A DNA stretch of 11,073 nt from Chromatiales bacterium (GCA_027021685.1 JALUTW010000232.1:1-11073); one strand, 5' to 3'. Shown: positions 1 through 6,193, counted from the first letter of the stretch. The notes: generated by a model not told the origin, from the letters alone. A program made the numbers and translations.

Positions 1-199
1 CTTCCACCGTGTAGCGACCCACCTCGGCCCGCAGGGCCTCGATCTCGCCCTCCGCCAGGTCCTTGATCCTGGCGTCGGGGCGCACCCCGGCGGCCTCGCA
101 GATCTTGCGGGCGCGCGAGCGCCCGATGCCGTAGATCGCGGTGAGCGCGATCACGGCATGCTTGTGAACCGGGACGTTGATTCCTGCTATACGGGCCAT
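1..199 (-). CDS. rpsM: 30S ribosomal protein S13, N-terminal part (partial)
   Basis: The first 66 codons are present and the gene runs off the left edge. The peptide starts MARIAGINVPVHKHAVIALT and continues AIYGIGRSRARKICEAAGVR (21-40) to EIEALRAEVGRYTVE. It covers the helix-two-turn-helix module of S13 with the IYGIGRSRA motif. S13 sits in the 30S head, contacts S19 and forms bridges B1a/B1b to the 50S subunit. The ATG at 197-199 has GAGG (207-210) 7 nt upstream and follows a 103-nt spacer with the predicted promoter and leader hairpins. It should be the first gene of the alpha operon (rpsM-rpsK-rpsD-rpoA-rplQ), though the rest is not visible. Confidence 0.97.
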   Translation of the reverse strand, partial: MARIAGINVPVHKHAVIALTAIYGIGRSRARKICEAAGVRPDARIKDLAEGEIEALRAEVGRYTVE

Positions 200-212
200 T
201 GTCCAGCCTCTC

Positions 213-224
213 CCTCGCACGAGG
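213..224 (-). promoter_or_regulatory. Hairpin 2 next to the rpsM Shine-Dalgarno
   Basis: CCTC-GTGC-GAGG forms a 4-bp stem with a 4-nt loop (or 5 bp with a 2-nt loop). Its 3' arm ends 2 nt before the GAGG Shine-Dalgarno at 207-210, which is 7 nt from the rpsM ATG. The 3' arm itself contains a GAGG that could compete for, or hand over to, the true Shine-Dalgarno. A role in controlling rpsM initiation is inference. Confidence 0.4.
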
Positions 225-227
225 TCC

Positions 228-249
228 CCGGCCTGCCGAGGCAGCCCGG
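228..249 (-). promoter_or_regulatory. Hairpin 1 in the rpsM leader
   Basis: The leader RNA can fold as CCGG-G-CTGC-CTCG-GCAG-G-CCGG: two perfect 4-bp stems separated by a G:G mismatch and closed by a 4-nt loop. The fold is symmetrical over 22 nt and starts just a few bases after the predicted transcription start. It has no U-run and so is not an intrinsic terminator. Its place matches the leader where S4 represses the alpha operon in E. coli, but I cannot show the pseudoknot known there. Confidence 0.5.
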
Positions 250-259
250 AAAACCGCCA

Positions 260-288
260 ATCATAACCTTAACGCAATAATTTCTCAA
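260..288 (-). promoter_or_regulatory. Predicted sigma70 promoter of the alpha operon
   Basis: On the minus strand, TTGAGA (283-288) and TATGAT (260-265) are separated by exactly 17 nt, each one mismatch from the sigma70 consensus boxes. The stretch is strikingly AT-rich for this GC-rich window, with an AATTTT run just upstream of the -35 box. The bases after the -10 box are GC-rich (GGCGG), which is the discriminator type associated with stringent control of ribosomal promoters. Transcription would start near 253, giving an rpsM leader of about 54 nt. The E. coli alpha operon promoter lies at the same place, between rpmJ and rpsM. This is prediction only; no transcript data are available. Confidence 0.8.
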
Positions 289-302
289 CGAAAATTCGGC
301 GC

Positions 303-416
303 TCACCCCTGCCGCTGCTTGTGACGCGGGTCGGTGCAGATCACCCGCACCGAACCGTGGCGGCGGATGATCTTGCAGTTGCGGCAGATCTTCTTGACCG
401 ATGCTCGTACTTTCAT
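303..416 (-). CDS. rpmJ: 50S ribosomal protein L36
   Basis: This 37-codon gene encodes MKVRASVKKICRNCKIIRRH, then GSVRVICTDPRHKQRQG. It is the zinc-binding form of L36, with C11, C14, C27 and H32 forming the Cys3-His site. L36 is the smallest protein of the 50S subunit and contacts 23S rRNA near L6 and L16. GGAG (425-428) lies 8 nt before the ATG. The 30-nt spacer after secY holds a small inverted repeat, CCAC/GTGG with a 4-nt loop (428-439), that abuts the Shine-Dalgarno. As in E. coli, the gene closes the spc operon between secY and the alpha operon promoter. Confidence 0.97.
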   Translation of the reverse strand: MKVRASVKKICRNCKIIRRHGSVRVICTDPRHKQRQG

Positions 417-446
417 GGCTCGCTCTCCACGACTGTGGCCCGCCCC

Positions 447-1796
447 CTAGCGGAGCAGGCCCGGCCCGCCTCCCTTGAGGTTGGCCTTCTTCAACAACCC
501 CTCGTACTGGTGGGACATCAGGTGCGCCTGCATCTGTGCCATGAAGTCCATCACCACCACCACGATGATGAGCAGCGAGGTGCCGCCAAAGTAGAACGGC
601 ACCCCCCAGTACAGGATCATGAACTCCGGCAGCAGCGACACGGCGGTGATGTAGATGGCGCCCACGAAGGTCAGCCGCCCCAGGATCGTGTCGATGTACC
701 GTGCCGTCTGGTCTCCCGGCCGGATGCCCGGAATGAAGGCCCCGGACCGTTTCAGATTGTCCGCCGTCTCCTTCGGGTTGAACATCAACGCCGTGTAGAA
801 GAAGCAGAAGAAAATGATCGCCACCGCGTACAGCAGCACGTACACCGGCTGTCCCGGCGACAGCGCCGTGGCCACGTCCTGCAACCAGCCCAGGGCCCCC
901 TCGGCCTGGGCCTGCCCCACCCAGCCCATGAGGGTGGACGGGAACAGGATGATGCTGGAGGCGAAGATGGGCGGGATTACCCCGGCCATGTTCACCTTCA
1001 GCGGCAGGTGGCTGGACTGGGCCGCGTACATGCGCCGCCCCTGCTGCCGCTTGGCATAGTTCACCGTGATCCGCCGCTGGCCCCGTTCCATGAACACCAC
1101 GAAGGCGATCACGGCCAGGGCCAGGATGAGCAGCAGCAGCACCTCGCCTTCGCCCATCTCGCCGGTGCTCACCTGCTGCAGGGTGCCGGCGATGGCGGCC
1201 GGCAGCCCGGCCACGATACCGGCGAAGATGATGAGCGAGATGCCGTTGCCGATGCCCCGCTCGGTCACCTGCTCCCCCAGCCACATGAGGAACATGGTGC
1301 CGGTCACCAGCGTCACCACGGTGACGAAATAGAACGTATAGGGGTTGGCGAAGGTCACCGCCCCCTCCTGACGCGCCAGGGCCACGGCCACGCCCAGCCC
1401 CTGGAACGCCGCCAGGGCCACCGTGGCCAGGCGCGTGTACTGGGTGATCTTGCGCCGGCCGGCGGCCCCCTCCTTGCTCAGCTGCTCCAGCCGCGGGTGT
1501 ACCTTGGTCAGCAGCTGAATGATGATGGAGGCCGAGATGTACGGCATCACCCCCAGCGCGAATACCGACATGCGCTCCAGGGCGCCACCCGTGAACAGGC
1601 CGAAGAGCTGCAACACCGTACCCTGTTGCTGCTGGAACAGCCGGCCCCAGACCTCGGGATCGATGCCCGGCAGCGGCACGAAGGTGCCGATGCGAAACAC
1701 CAGCAGCGCGCCCAGCACGAACAGCAGGCGCTGGCGCAGCTCGGTGAACCGCCCCGCCGCCAGCGCCTCGCCGATGGCTGTGCGGGTGGTGGCCAC
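447..1796 (-). CDS. secY: Protein translocase subunit SecY
   Basis: The 449-residue membrane protein is the channel of the Sec translocon (with SecE and SecG), exporting proteins across, and inserting them into, the inner membrane. I see about ten hydrophobic segments, as in the family (443 residues in E. coli). Key motifs are RLLFVLGALLVFRIGTFVPL (about 23-42, TM1), the plug region near 61-75, GGALERMSVFALGVMPYISA (70-89), ERGIGNGISLIIFAGI (179-194), the cytosolic loop RRITVNYAKRQQGRRMY (241-257) and NPKETADNLKRSGAFIPGIR (340-359). The tail ends YEGLLKKANLKGGG. The start is a GTG at 1794-1796, directly after the rplO TAA. It gives a SecY-like N-terminus, and a GAGG five nt upstream lies in the last rplO codons. 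Coupling to rplO is likely. Confidence 0.98.
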   Translation of the reverse strand: MATTRTAIGEALAAGRFTELRQRLLFVLGALLVFRIGTFVPLPGIDPEVWGRLFQQQQGTVLQLFGLFTGGALERMSVFALGVMPYISASIIIQLLTKVHPRLEQLSKEGAAGRRKITQYTRLATVALAAFQGLGVAVALARQEGAVTFANPYTFYFVTVVTLVTGTMFLMWLGEQVTERGIGNGISLIIFAGIVAGLPAAIAGTLQQVSTGEMGEGEVLLLLILALAVIAFVVFMERGQRRITVNYAKRQQGRRMYAAQSSHLPLKVNMAGVIPPIFASSIILFPSTLMGWVGQAQAEGALGWLQDVATALSPGQPVYVLLYAVAIIFFCFFYTALMFNPKETADNLKRSGAFIPGIRPGDQTARYIDTILGRLTFVGAIYITAVSLLPEFMILYWGVPFYFGGTSLLIIVVVVMDFMAQMQAHLMSHQYEGLLKKANLKGGGPGLLR

Positions 1797-2231
1797 TTAC
1801 TCCTCGACCTTGCCGCCGGCGGCCTCGATGGCGGCCCGCGCACCCCTGGTCACCCGCAGGCCGCGCACGGTCACCGGGCGCTTGAGTTCACCCGCCAGCA
1901 TGATCTTGGCAAAGCGCACGTTGCGGCCGATGACGTTGGCCGCCTTGAGGGCGGCGAGATCCACCACGTCACCCTCCACCTTGTTGAGCTCGTGCAGCCG
2001 CACCTCGGCGGTCACCAGCGCCTTGCGCGAGGTGAAGCCCACCTTGGGCAGGCGCCGCTGCAGCGGCATCTGGCCGCCCTCGAAGCCCACCTTGTGGAAG
2101 CCGCCGGAACGGGACTTCTGGCCCTTGTGACCACGGCCGCAGGTCTTGCCCAGGCCGGACCCGACGCCCCGGCCGCGGCGCTTGCCCTCGGGCCGTGATC
2201 CCGGCGCCGGTTTGAGAGTGTTCAGGCGCAT
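1797..2231 (-). CDS. rplO: 50S ribosomal protein L15
   Basis: The 144-residue product begins MRLNTLKPAPGSRPEGKRRG and has the extended basic, glycine-rich N-terminal arm (RGVGSGLGKTCGRGHKGQKS at about 22-41). A globular domain follows with GGQMPLQRRLPKVGF (about 52-66) and VTVRGLRVTRGARAAIEAAG near the end. E. coli L15 also has 144 residues. L15 threads its arm into 23S rRNA and binds late in 50S assembly. AGGAGG, located within the last codons of rpmD, is 9 nt upstream of the ATG. The TAA stop directly abuts the GTG start of secY with no spacer. Confidence 0.98.
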   Translation of the reverse strand: MRLNTLKPAPGSRPEGKRRGRGVGSGLGKTCGRGHKGQKSRSGGFHKVGFEGGQMPLQRRLPKVGFTSRKALVTAEVRLHELNKVEGDVVDLAALKAANVIGRNVRFAKIMLAGELKRPVTVRGLRVTRGARAAIEAAGGKVEE

Positions 2232-2235
2232 GGTG

Positions 2236-2421
2236 TCAGCCCTCCTCGACCTTCAGCATGTAGGCCACCTTGTTGATCATGCCCCGGTTCTCGGGGGTGT
2301 CGGCCACCTCCACCGTCTGGTGCATGCGCCGCAGGCCCAGGCCGCTGACGCAGGCCTTGTGCGACGCCAGCCGCCCGTGCGGGCTCTTGACCAGGGTCAC
2401 CTTGAGTGTCTTTGCCGCCAT
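2236..2421 (-). CDS. rpmD: 50S ribosomal protein L30
   Basis: The 61-residue product reads MAAKTLKVTLVKSPHGRLAS and continues HKACVSGLGLRRMHQTVEVA (21-40) and DTPENRGMINKVAYMLKVEE plus G. The family is about 59-61 residues. L30 is a small non-essential-to-fold protein of the 50S subunit near 5S rRNA and helix 38. The start at 2421 gives the standard N-terminus; a frame open from 2979 overlaps rpsE in another reading frame and is rejected. It begins 4 nt after the rpsE TAG. Its last codons (VEEG) encode the AGGAGG that serves rplO. Confidence 0.96.
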   Translation of the reverse strand: MAAKTLKVTLVKSPHGRLASHKACVSGLGLRRMHQTVEVADTPENRGMINKVAYMLKVEEG

Positions 2422-2425
2422 GGTC

Positions 2426-2932
2426 CTATCCCAGGATCTCTTCCACCGTCTTGCCGCGCTTGGCCGCCACCTGCTCCGGGGCCTGCATCGCCGCCAGCCC
2501 CTTGATGGTGGCACGCACCACGTTGATGGGGTTGTTGGAGCCGATGCACTTGGCCAGCACGTCGTGCACACCCACCACCTCGAACACCGCACGCATGGGG
2601 CCGCCGGCAATGACGCCGGTACCCTCGGACGCCGGCTGCATATATACCTTGGCCGCGCCGTGGGTGGCGGTGATGGGGTACTGGAGGGTGCCGCCCTTGA
2701 GCGGCACCTCCACCATGTTCTTGCGCGCGTCCTCCATGGCCTTGGCGATGGCCACCGGCACCTCGCGCGCCTTGCCGGTGCCGAAGCCCACCCGGCCGTT
2801 GCCGTCACCCACCACGGTGAGGGCGGAGAAGCCGAAGATCCGGCCGCCCTTGACCACCTTGGCCACGCGCCGCACCGCCACCAGGCGCTCCTGCAGGCCG
2901 TCGCCGCTTTGCATCGTGTCCGATAGTGCCAT
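2426..2932 (-). CDS. rpsE: 30S ribosomal protein S5
   Basis: The 168-residue product contains the N-terminal double-stranded RNA-binding domain with VKGGRIFGFSALTVVGDGNG (about 27-46) and RVGFGTGKAREVPVAI. The C-terminal domain has QPASEGTGVIAGGPMRAVFE (about 99-118) and NPINVVRATIKGLAAM, ending KRGKTVEEILG. S5 contributes to decoding fidelity and to the helicase activity at the mRNA entry site. The VKGGR loop, where spectinomycin-resistance changes occur in E. coli, looks unaltered. AGGG is 9 nt before the ATG. It is 15 nt downstream of rplR and 4 nt upstream of rpmD. Confidence 0.98.
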   Translation of the reverse strand: MALSDTMQSGDGLQERLVAVRRVAKVVKGGRIFGFSALTVVGDGNGRVGFGTGKAREVPVAIAKAMEDARKNMVEVPLKGGTLQYPITATHGAAKVYMQPASEGTGVIAGGPMRAVFEVVGVHDVLAKCIGSNNPINVVRATIKGLAAMQAPEQVAAKRGKTVEEILG

Positions 2933-2947
2933 GTGTCAGAACCCTGC

Positions 2948-3301
2948 CTAGAATTCGAGCCCGGCCTCGCGCGCGGCATCCGCCAGCGCCTTGACCCGGC
3001 CGTGATACTTGAAGCCGGAGCGGTCGAAGGCCACCCGGGTCACGCCGGCCGCCCTGGCCTTCTCTGCCACCGCCCGTCCCACCGCGGCAGCCGCCTCGAT
3101 GTTGCCGGTGGACTTGACCGCGCCGCGGATGTCCGCCTGCAGCGTGGATGCCGTGGCCAGCACCCGGCTGCCGTCGGGGGCCAGCACCTGCGCATAGATG
3201 TGCCGCGGCGTGCGATGCACGCACAGCCGGTGCATGCCCAGCTCCCGGATCTTGGCCCGGGCCTTGCGGGCCCGGCGCATGCGCGCTGCCTTCTTGTCCA
3301 T
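2948..3301 (-). CDS. rplR: 50S ribosomal protein L18
   Basis: The 117-residue product is the same length as in E. coli. It begins MDKKAARMRRARKARAKIRE, contains LCVHRTPRHIYAQVLAPDGS (about 26-45) and IEAAAAVGRAVAEKA, and ends VAFDRSGFKYHGRVKALADA followed by AREAGLEF. L18 binds 5S rRNA with L5 and anchors it to the 50S central protuberance. The Shine-Dalgarno is poor: GGGG is 11 nt upstream and GGGA only 2 nt. Re-initiation by ribosomes finishing rplF 18 nt upstream is therefore a plausible, untested way to start it. Confidence 0.97.
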   Translation of the reverse strand: MDKKAARMRRARKARAKIRELGMHRLCVHRTPRHIYAQVLAPDGSRVLATASTLQADIRGAVKSTGNIEAAAAVGRAVAEKARAAGVTRVAFDRSGFKYHGRVKALADAAREAGLEF

Positions 3302-3319
3302 ATTCCCGTTGACCCCGCG

Positions 3320-3847
3320 TTACTTCTTCTTGGCCTCTTTGCGCACGATGTGCTCGTCCGCATACTTCACGCCCTTGCCCTTGTACGGCTCGGGCGGACG
3401 GAAAGCCCTGATCTCGGCGGCCACCTGGCCCACCTTCTGCTTGTCGATGCCCTTGACCACCACCTCGGTCTGGCTGGGCGTCTCGATGGTCACCCCGTCC
3501 GGCACCGTGTAGGCCACCGGATGGGAGAAACCCAGGGTCAGGTTCAGGGTCTTGCCCTGGGCCTGGGCCCGGTAACCCACGCCCACCAGCTCCAGCTTGC
3601 GCTCGTAGCCCTGGGTCACCCCTTCGACCATGTTCCGCACCAGCGCACGGGCGGTCCCCGCGTGCGCGGGGCCCTTGTCGAAGCCCTCGCGCGGTGCAAA
3701 CACCACCATGCCGTTGTCGACCTTCATCTCGACGGACTCGTGCACCACCTGTTCCAGGGTGCCCTTGCCGCCCTTGACGGTCACCTTCTGACCGTCGATG
3801 GTCACCTCCACACCGCTGGGGATGGTGATGGGTGTCAGTCTTGCCAT
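3320..3847 (-). CDS. rplF: 50S ribosomal protein L6
   Basis: The 175-residue product begins MARLTPITIPSGVEVTIDGQ and shows the two repeated L6 domains. These include AGTARALVRNMVEGVTQGYE (about 63-82), LVGVGYRAQAQGKTLNLTLG, then GFSHPVAYTVP, and the C-terminal signature RPPEPYKGKGVKYADEHIVR followed by KEAKKK. L6 lies near the sarcin-ricin loop, where translation factors bind. The start at 3847 is preferred over the longer frame beginning at 3895: that extension overlaps the rpsH coding end and adds 16 residues with no L6 likeness. GAGGA lies about 10 nt before the chosen ATG. Confidence 0.97.
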   Translation of the reverse strand: MARLTPITIPSGVEVTIDGQKVTVKGGKGTLEQVVHESVEMKVDNGMVVFAPREGFDKGPAHAGTARALVRNMVEGVTQGYERKLELVGVGYRAQAQGKTLNLTLGFSHPVAYTVPDGVTIETPSQTEVVVKGIDKQKVGQVAAEIRAFRPPEPYKGKGVKYADEHIVRKEAKKK

Positions 3848-3869
3848 GGTTCCAGGTTCCTCAATCCTG

Positions 3870-4262
3870 CTACTGCACGGTGCACAGCACTTCACCGCCG
3901 CGGCCCAGCTTGCGCGCCGCGCGGTCAGTCATCACCCCGGCCGAGGTGGACACGATGGCGATCCCCAGACCGCCCATCACCTTGGGCAGCTCATCCTTGC
4001 CCTTGAAGATGCGCAGCCCCGGACGGCTCACTCGCTTGATCTCCTCGATGACCGGGCGGCCCTGGTAGTACTTGAGCTCGATGGTCAGGGTGCGCTTGGC
4101 CCCGTCCTCGGCCACGCTGTAACCGGAGATGTAGCCTTCCTCCTCCAGCACCTTGGCGATGGCCACCTTCAGCTTGGACGAGGGCATGCTCACGCTGGCC
4201 TTCTCGGCCGCCAGCGCGTTGCGGATGCGCGTGAGCATGTCTGCAATGGGATCCGTCATCAT
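3870..4262 (-). CDS. rpsH: 30S ribosomal protein S8
   Basis: The 130-residue product reads MMTDPIADMLTRIRNALAAE and continues with MPSSKLKVAIAKVLEEEGYI (about 26-45), RVSRPGLRIFKGKDELPKVM (about 77-96) and GIAIVSTSAGVMTDRAARK. S8 is a primary binder of 16S rRNA helix 21 and, in E. coli, the translational repressor of the spc operon. Two adjacent ATG codons (4260-4262 and 4257-4259) could start it. I take the first because it matches the E. coli length of 130 and GGAG lies 10 nt upstream rather than 13. Longer extensions run into rpsN. Spacing is 29 nt from rpsN and 22 nt to rplF. Confidence 0.97.
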   Translation of the reverse strand: MMTDPIADMLTRIRNALAAEKASVSMPSSKLKVAIAKVLEEEGYISGYSVAEDGAKRTLTIELKYYQGRPVIEEIKRVSRPGLRIFKGKDELPKVMGGLGIAIVSTSAGVMTDRAARKLGRGGEVLCTVQ

Positions 4263-4291
4263 GGTCGTTGCACTCCGATACCTGTTGCGGC

Positions 4292-4597
4292 CTACCAGCT
4301 CGCCTTGTGCAGGCCGGGCACGTCGCCCCGCATGGCGGCCTCGCGCAGCTTGTTGCGGCACAGGCCGAACTTGCGGTACACCGCGTGCGGCCGGCCGGTG
4401 ATCCGGCAGCGGCGCTGCAGGCGGACCGGGCTGGCATCACGCGGAAGCTGCTGCAGCTTGCGCTGGGCCTCCATCCGCTCCTCCGGAGTGGTGTCCGGAT
4501 GCTTGATGATGGCCTTCAGTTCGGCCCTCTTCCTGGCGTACTTGCGCACCAGCTTCATCCGCTTGCGCTCGCGCTCGATCATGCAGGTCTTTGCCAT
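4292..4597 (-). CDS. rpsN: 30S ribosomal protein S14, long form
   Basis: The 101-residue product (same length as E. coli) begins MAKTCMIERERKRMKLVRKY. It contains RKRAELKAIIKHPDTTPEER (about 22-41) and LPRDASPVR, and ends TGRPHAVYRKFGLCRNKLRE, then AAMRGDVPGLHKASW. S14 binds late in the assembly of the 30S head, near S10 and S19. This is the zinc-independent long type, but two of the four cysteine positions of the zinc-binding type remain: C64 and C80 are kept, while T67 and K83 replace their partners. GAGG is 8 nt before the ATG in the 27-nt spacer after rplE. Confidence 0.97.
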   Translation of the reverse strand: MAKTCMIERERKRMKLVRKYARKRAELKAIIKHPDTTPEERMEAQRKLQQLPRDASPVRLQRRCRITGRPHAVYRKFGLCRNKLREAAMRGDVPGLHKASW

Positions 4598-4624
4598 GGT
4601 CTCTACCTCTTTGTCCCCGGCGCC

Positions 4625-5164
4625 CTAGCTGCGCAGCGGGAACTTGAATGCCTCCAGCAGCGCGCGGGCCTCCTCGTCGGTCCGCGCCGTGGTCGTGATG
4701 GTGATGTCCATGCCGCGGATGGCGTCGATCTTGTCGTAATCGATCTCCGGAAAGATGATCTGCTCCTTGACGCCCATGCTGTAGTTGCCGGAACCGTCGA
4801 ACGACCTGGCGCTCAGGCCGCGGAAGTCCCGGATGCGCGGGATGGCGATATTGATCAGGCGGTCCAGGAACTCGTACATGCGCTCCCGGCGCAGGGTCAC
4901 CTTGCAGCCAATGGGCCAGCCCTCGCGGATCTTGAATCCCGCCACCGACTTGCGCGCGCGCGTAACGATGGGCTTCTGCCCCACGATCCGGGCCATGTCG
5001 TTCATGGCATGTTCGAGGACCTTCTTGTCGGCCACGGCCTCGCCCACACCCATGTTGACCGTGATCTTGCTGATGCGCGGCACCTGCATGACACTCTTGT
5101 AGCCAAAGCGCTCCATGAGTTCCTTGACCACTGTGTCACGGTAGTATTCTTTCAGTCTCGCCAT
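4625..5164 (-). CDS. rplE: 50S ribosomal protein L5
   Basis: The 179-residue product equals the E. coli length. It begins MARLKEYYRDTVVKELMERF and contains VPRISKITVNMGVGEAVADK (about 28-47), KSVAGFKIREGWPIGCKVTL and IPRIRDFRGLSARSFDGSGN, and ends near TTTARTDEEARALLEAFKFP. L5 binds 5S rRNA with L18 and contacts the P-site tRNA in the central protuberance. A GGAAG-like Shine-Dalgarno is about 6 nt upstream in the 28-nt spacer. Codons 7-13 can form a small hairpin in the mRNA (listed separately) at the approximate position of the S8 operator known in E. coli. Confidence 0.98.
   Translation of the reverse strand: MARLKEYYRDTVVKELMERFGYKSVMQVPRISKITVNMGVGEAVADKKVLEHAMNDMARIVGQKPIVTRARKSVAGFKIREGWPIGCKVTLRRERMYEFLDRLINIAIPRIRDFRGLSARSFDGSGNYSMGVKEQIIFPEIDYDKIDAIRGMDITITTTARTDEEARALLEAFKFPLRS
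5127..5145 (-). promoter_or_regulatory. Small hairpin in the start of rplE, candidate S8 site
   Basis: The mRNA of rplE codons 7-13 can pair ACUAC (5141-5145) with GUGGU (5127-5131), a 5-bp stem with one G-U pair and a 9-nt loop. In E. coli the S8 repressor target of the spc operon lies around the rplX-rplE junction and the beginning of rplE. The amino acids encoded here (YYRDTVV) resemble the E. coli L5 start, so the pairing could simply come with protein conservation. The hairpin is seen; the S8 role is a tentative inference. Confidence 0.25.
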
Positions 5165-5192
5165 GTCTGTCTTCCGCCCCTGGCCGCCGTAC

Positions 5193-5513
5193 TCAGGCGT
5201 CGAGCACTTCGCCGTTGGACTTGAAGTAGCGCACCTTGCGCCCGTCCTCCAGCGTCTTGAATCCGACCCGGTCCGGCTTGCCCGTGGTGGGGTTGTACAG
5301 CATCACGTTGGAGACATGGATGGGCATCTCCTTCTCGATGATGCCGCCCGGGATCCCCAGGGCCGGATTCGGCTTCTGGTGCTTCTTCACCATGTTGACG
5401 TTCTCGACGATCACGCGGTCCTCGTCGGCCAGCACGCGCACCACGGTCCCCCGTCGGCCCTTGTCCTTGCCGGCGATGACCACCACGTCGTCGCCCTTCT
5501 TGATTCGCCTCAT
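5193..5513 (-). CDS. rplX: 50S ribosomal protein L24
   Basis: The 106-residue product starts MRRIKKGDDVVVIAGKDKGR, a KOW motif, followed by GTVVRVLADEDRVIVENVNM and VKKHQKPNPALGIPGGIIEK (about 42-61), then HVSNVMLYNPTTGKPDRVGF. E. coli L24 has 104 residues. L24 is one of the two assembly-initiator proteins of the 50S subunit and binds the 5' end region of 23S rRNA. GGAG lies 9 nt upstream of the ATG in the 16-nt spacer after rplN. In E. coli the rplX-rplE junction is the target of S8 feedback. Confidence 0.97.
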   Translation of the reverse strand: MRRIKKGDDVVVIAGKDKGRRGTVVRVLADEDRVIVENVNMVKKHQKPNPALGIPGGIIEKEMPIHVSNVMLYNPTTGKPDRVGFKTLEDGRKVRYFKSNGEVLDA

Positions 5514-5529
5514 CTCTGGATGCTCCGTG

Positions 5530-5898
5530 CTACAGCACTTCCGGCGCCAGCGAAATGATCTTCATGAAGTTCTCGGTCCGCAGCTCGCGGGTCACCGGCC
5601 CGAAGATGCGGGTCCCGATGGGCTGGAGCTGGTTGTTCAGCAGCGCCACCGCGTTGCCGTCGAAGCGGATGACCGAGCCGTCCTGGCGGCGCACTCCCTT
5701 CTTGGTGCGCACCACCACGGCGTTGTACACGTCGCCCTTCTTCACCCGGCCGCGCGGGATGGCCTCCTTGATGCTCACCTTGATGATGTCGCCGATATTG
5801 GCATAGCGCCGCTTGGAGCCGCCCAGCACCTTGATGCACTGGACGCGCCGGGCGCCGCTGTTGTCGGCCACTTCGAGCATGGTCTGCATCTGAATCAT
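5530..5898 (-). CDS. rplN: 50S ribosomal protein L14
   Basis: The 122-residue product begins MIQMQTMLEVADNSGARRVQ. It contains CIKVLGGSKRRYANIGDII (about 21-39) and GDVYNAVVVRTKKGVRRQDG (about 55-74), and ends in GTRIFGPVTRELRTENFMKI followed by ISLAPEVL. This is a complete L14, 122-123 residues in the family. L14 forms intersubunit bridge B8 with 16S rRNA and is the site where the silencing factor RsfS binds. A strong AGGAG lies 6 nt before the ATG. It is the first gene of the classical spc operon and is 28 nt downstream of rpsQ. Confidence 0.98.
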   Translation of the reverse strand: MIQMQTMLEVADNSGARRVQCIKVLGGSKRRYANIGDIIKVSIKEAIPRGRVKKGDVYNAVVVRTKKGVRRQDGSVIRFDGNAVALLNNQLQPIGTRIFGPVTRELRTENFMKIISLAPEVL

Positions 5899-5926
5899 GT
5901 CTGACTCCTGTCCTGCCTGGGCCCCG

Positions 5927-6193
5927 TCAGACCTTGGTTGCGCGCTCGACGATTTCGACCAGGCGCCAGGACTTGGTCTTGGACAGGGGCCGGCACGAGG
6001 TCACCGCGACCACGTCCCCTTCCTGGCACTCGTTGTTCTCGTCGTGCACGTGCAGCTTGGTGGAGCGCTTGACGTACTTGCCATAGACGGGGTGAGCCAC
6101 CCGGCGCTCGATGAGCACCGTGATGGTCTTGTCCATCTTGTTGCTGATCACGCGCCCCACCAGGGTCCGCTGGGTTTTCTCTGCCTCTGTCAT
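5927..6193 (-). CDS. rpsQ: 30S ribosomal protein S17
   Basis: The 88-residue product carries QRTLVGRVISNKMDKTITVL at about 8-27 and HPVYGKYVKRSTKLHVHDEN at about 34-53. The motif GDVVAVTSCRPLSKTKSWRL lies at about 59-78, the conserved OB-fold end of S17. S17 is a primary 16S rRNA binder in the body of the 30S subunit. It is four residues longer than E. coli S17, at both termini. The ATG overlaps the rpmC stop. It is the last gene of the S10 operon in E. coli. Here only 28 nt separate it from rplN, and I see no obvious sigma70 promoter in the last ~90 nt of rpsQ or the spacer, so S10 and spc genes may be co-transcribed. Confidence 0.97.
   Translation of the reverse strand: MTEAEKTQRTLVGRVISNKMDKTITVLIERRVAHPVYGKYVKRSTKLHVHDENNECQEGDVVAVTSCRPLSKTKSWRLVEIVERATKV

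Noticed and set aside
228..249. Intrinsic terminator after rpmJ
   Set aside because: The GC-rich hairpin lies downstream of the predicted alpha promoter and is not followed by a U-run on the transcribed strand.
187..1284. A 365-codon minus-strand frame overlapping secY in another frame
   Set aside because: It runs out of frame through secY, rpmJ and the promoter, and its Gly/Ala/Arg/His-rich sequence resembles no protein.
321..2198. A 625-codon open frame on the plus strand, antisense to secY and rplO
   Set aside because: Its translation is rich in His, Arg, Gln, Ala and Gly with no recognisable domain, as expected for the complement of GC-rich codons. The minus strand encodes clear SecY and L15 here.
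3848..3895. N-terminal extension of L6 (MKCCAPCSSRIEEPGT...)
   Set aside because: It overlaps the rpsH coding end, and the family N-terminus begins at the ATG at 3845-3847.
2933..5224. Several long plus-strand frames (for example 2933-4006, 3798-4628, 4268-5224)
   Set aside because: Low-complexity shadow translations overlapping conserved ribosomal protein genes on the other strand, with no credible start context or product.
5899..6010. A separate spc promoter between rpsQ and rplN, as in E. coli
   Set aside because: The spacer is only 28 nt and I found no paired -35/-10 boxes in it or in the end of rpsQ.
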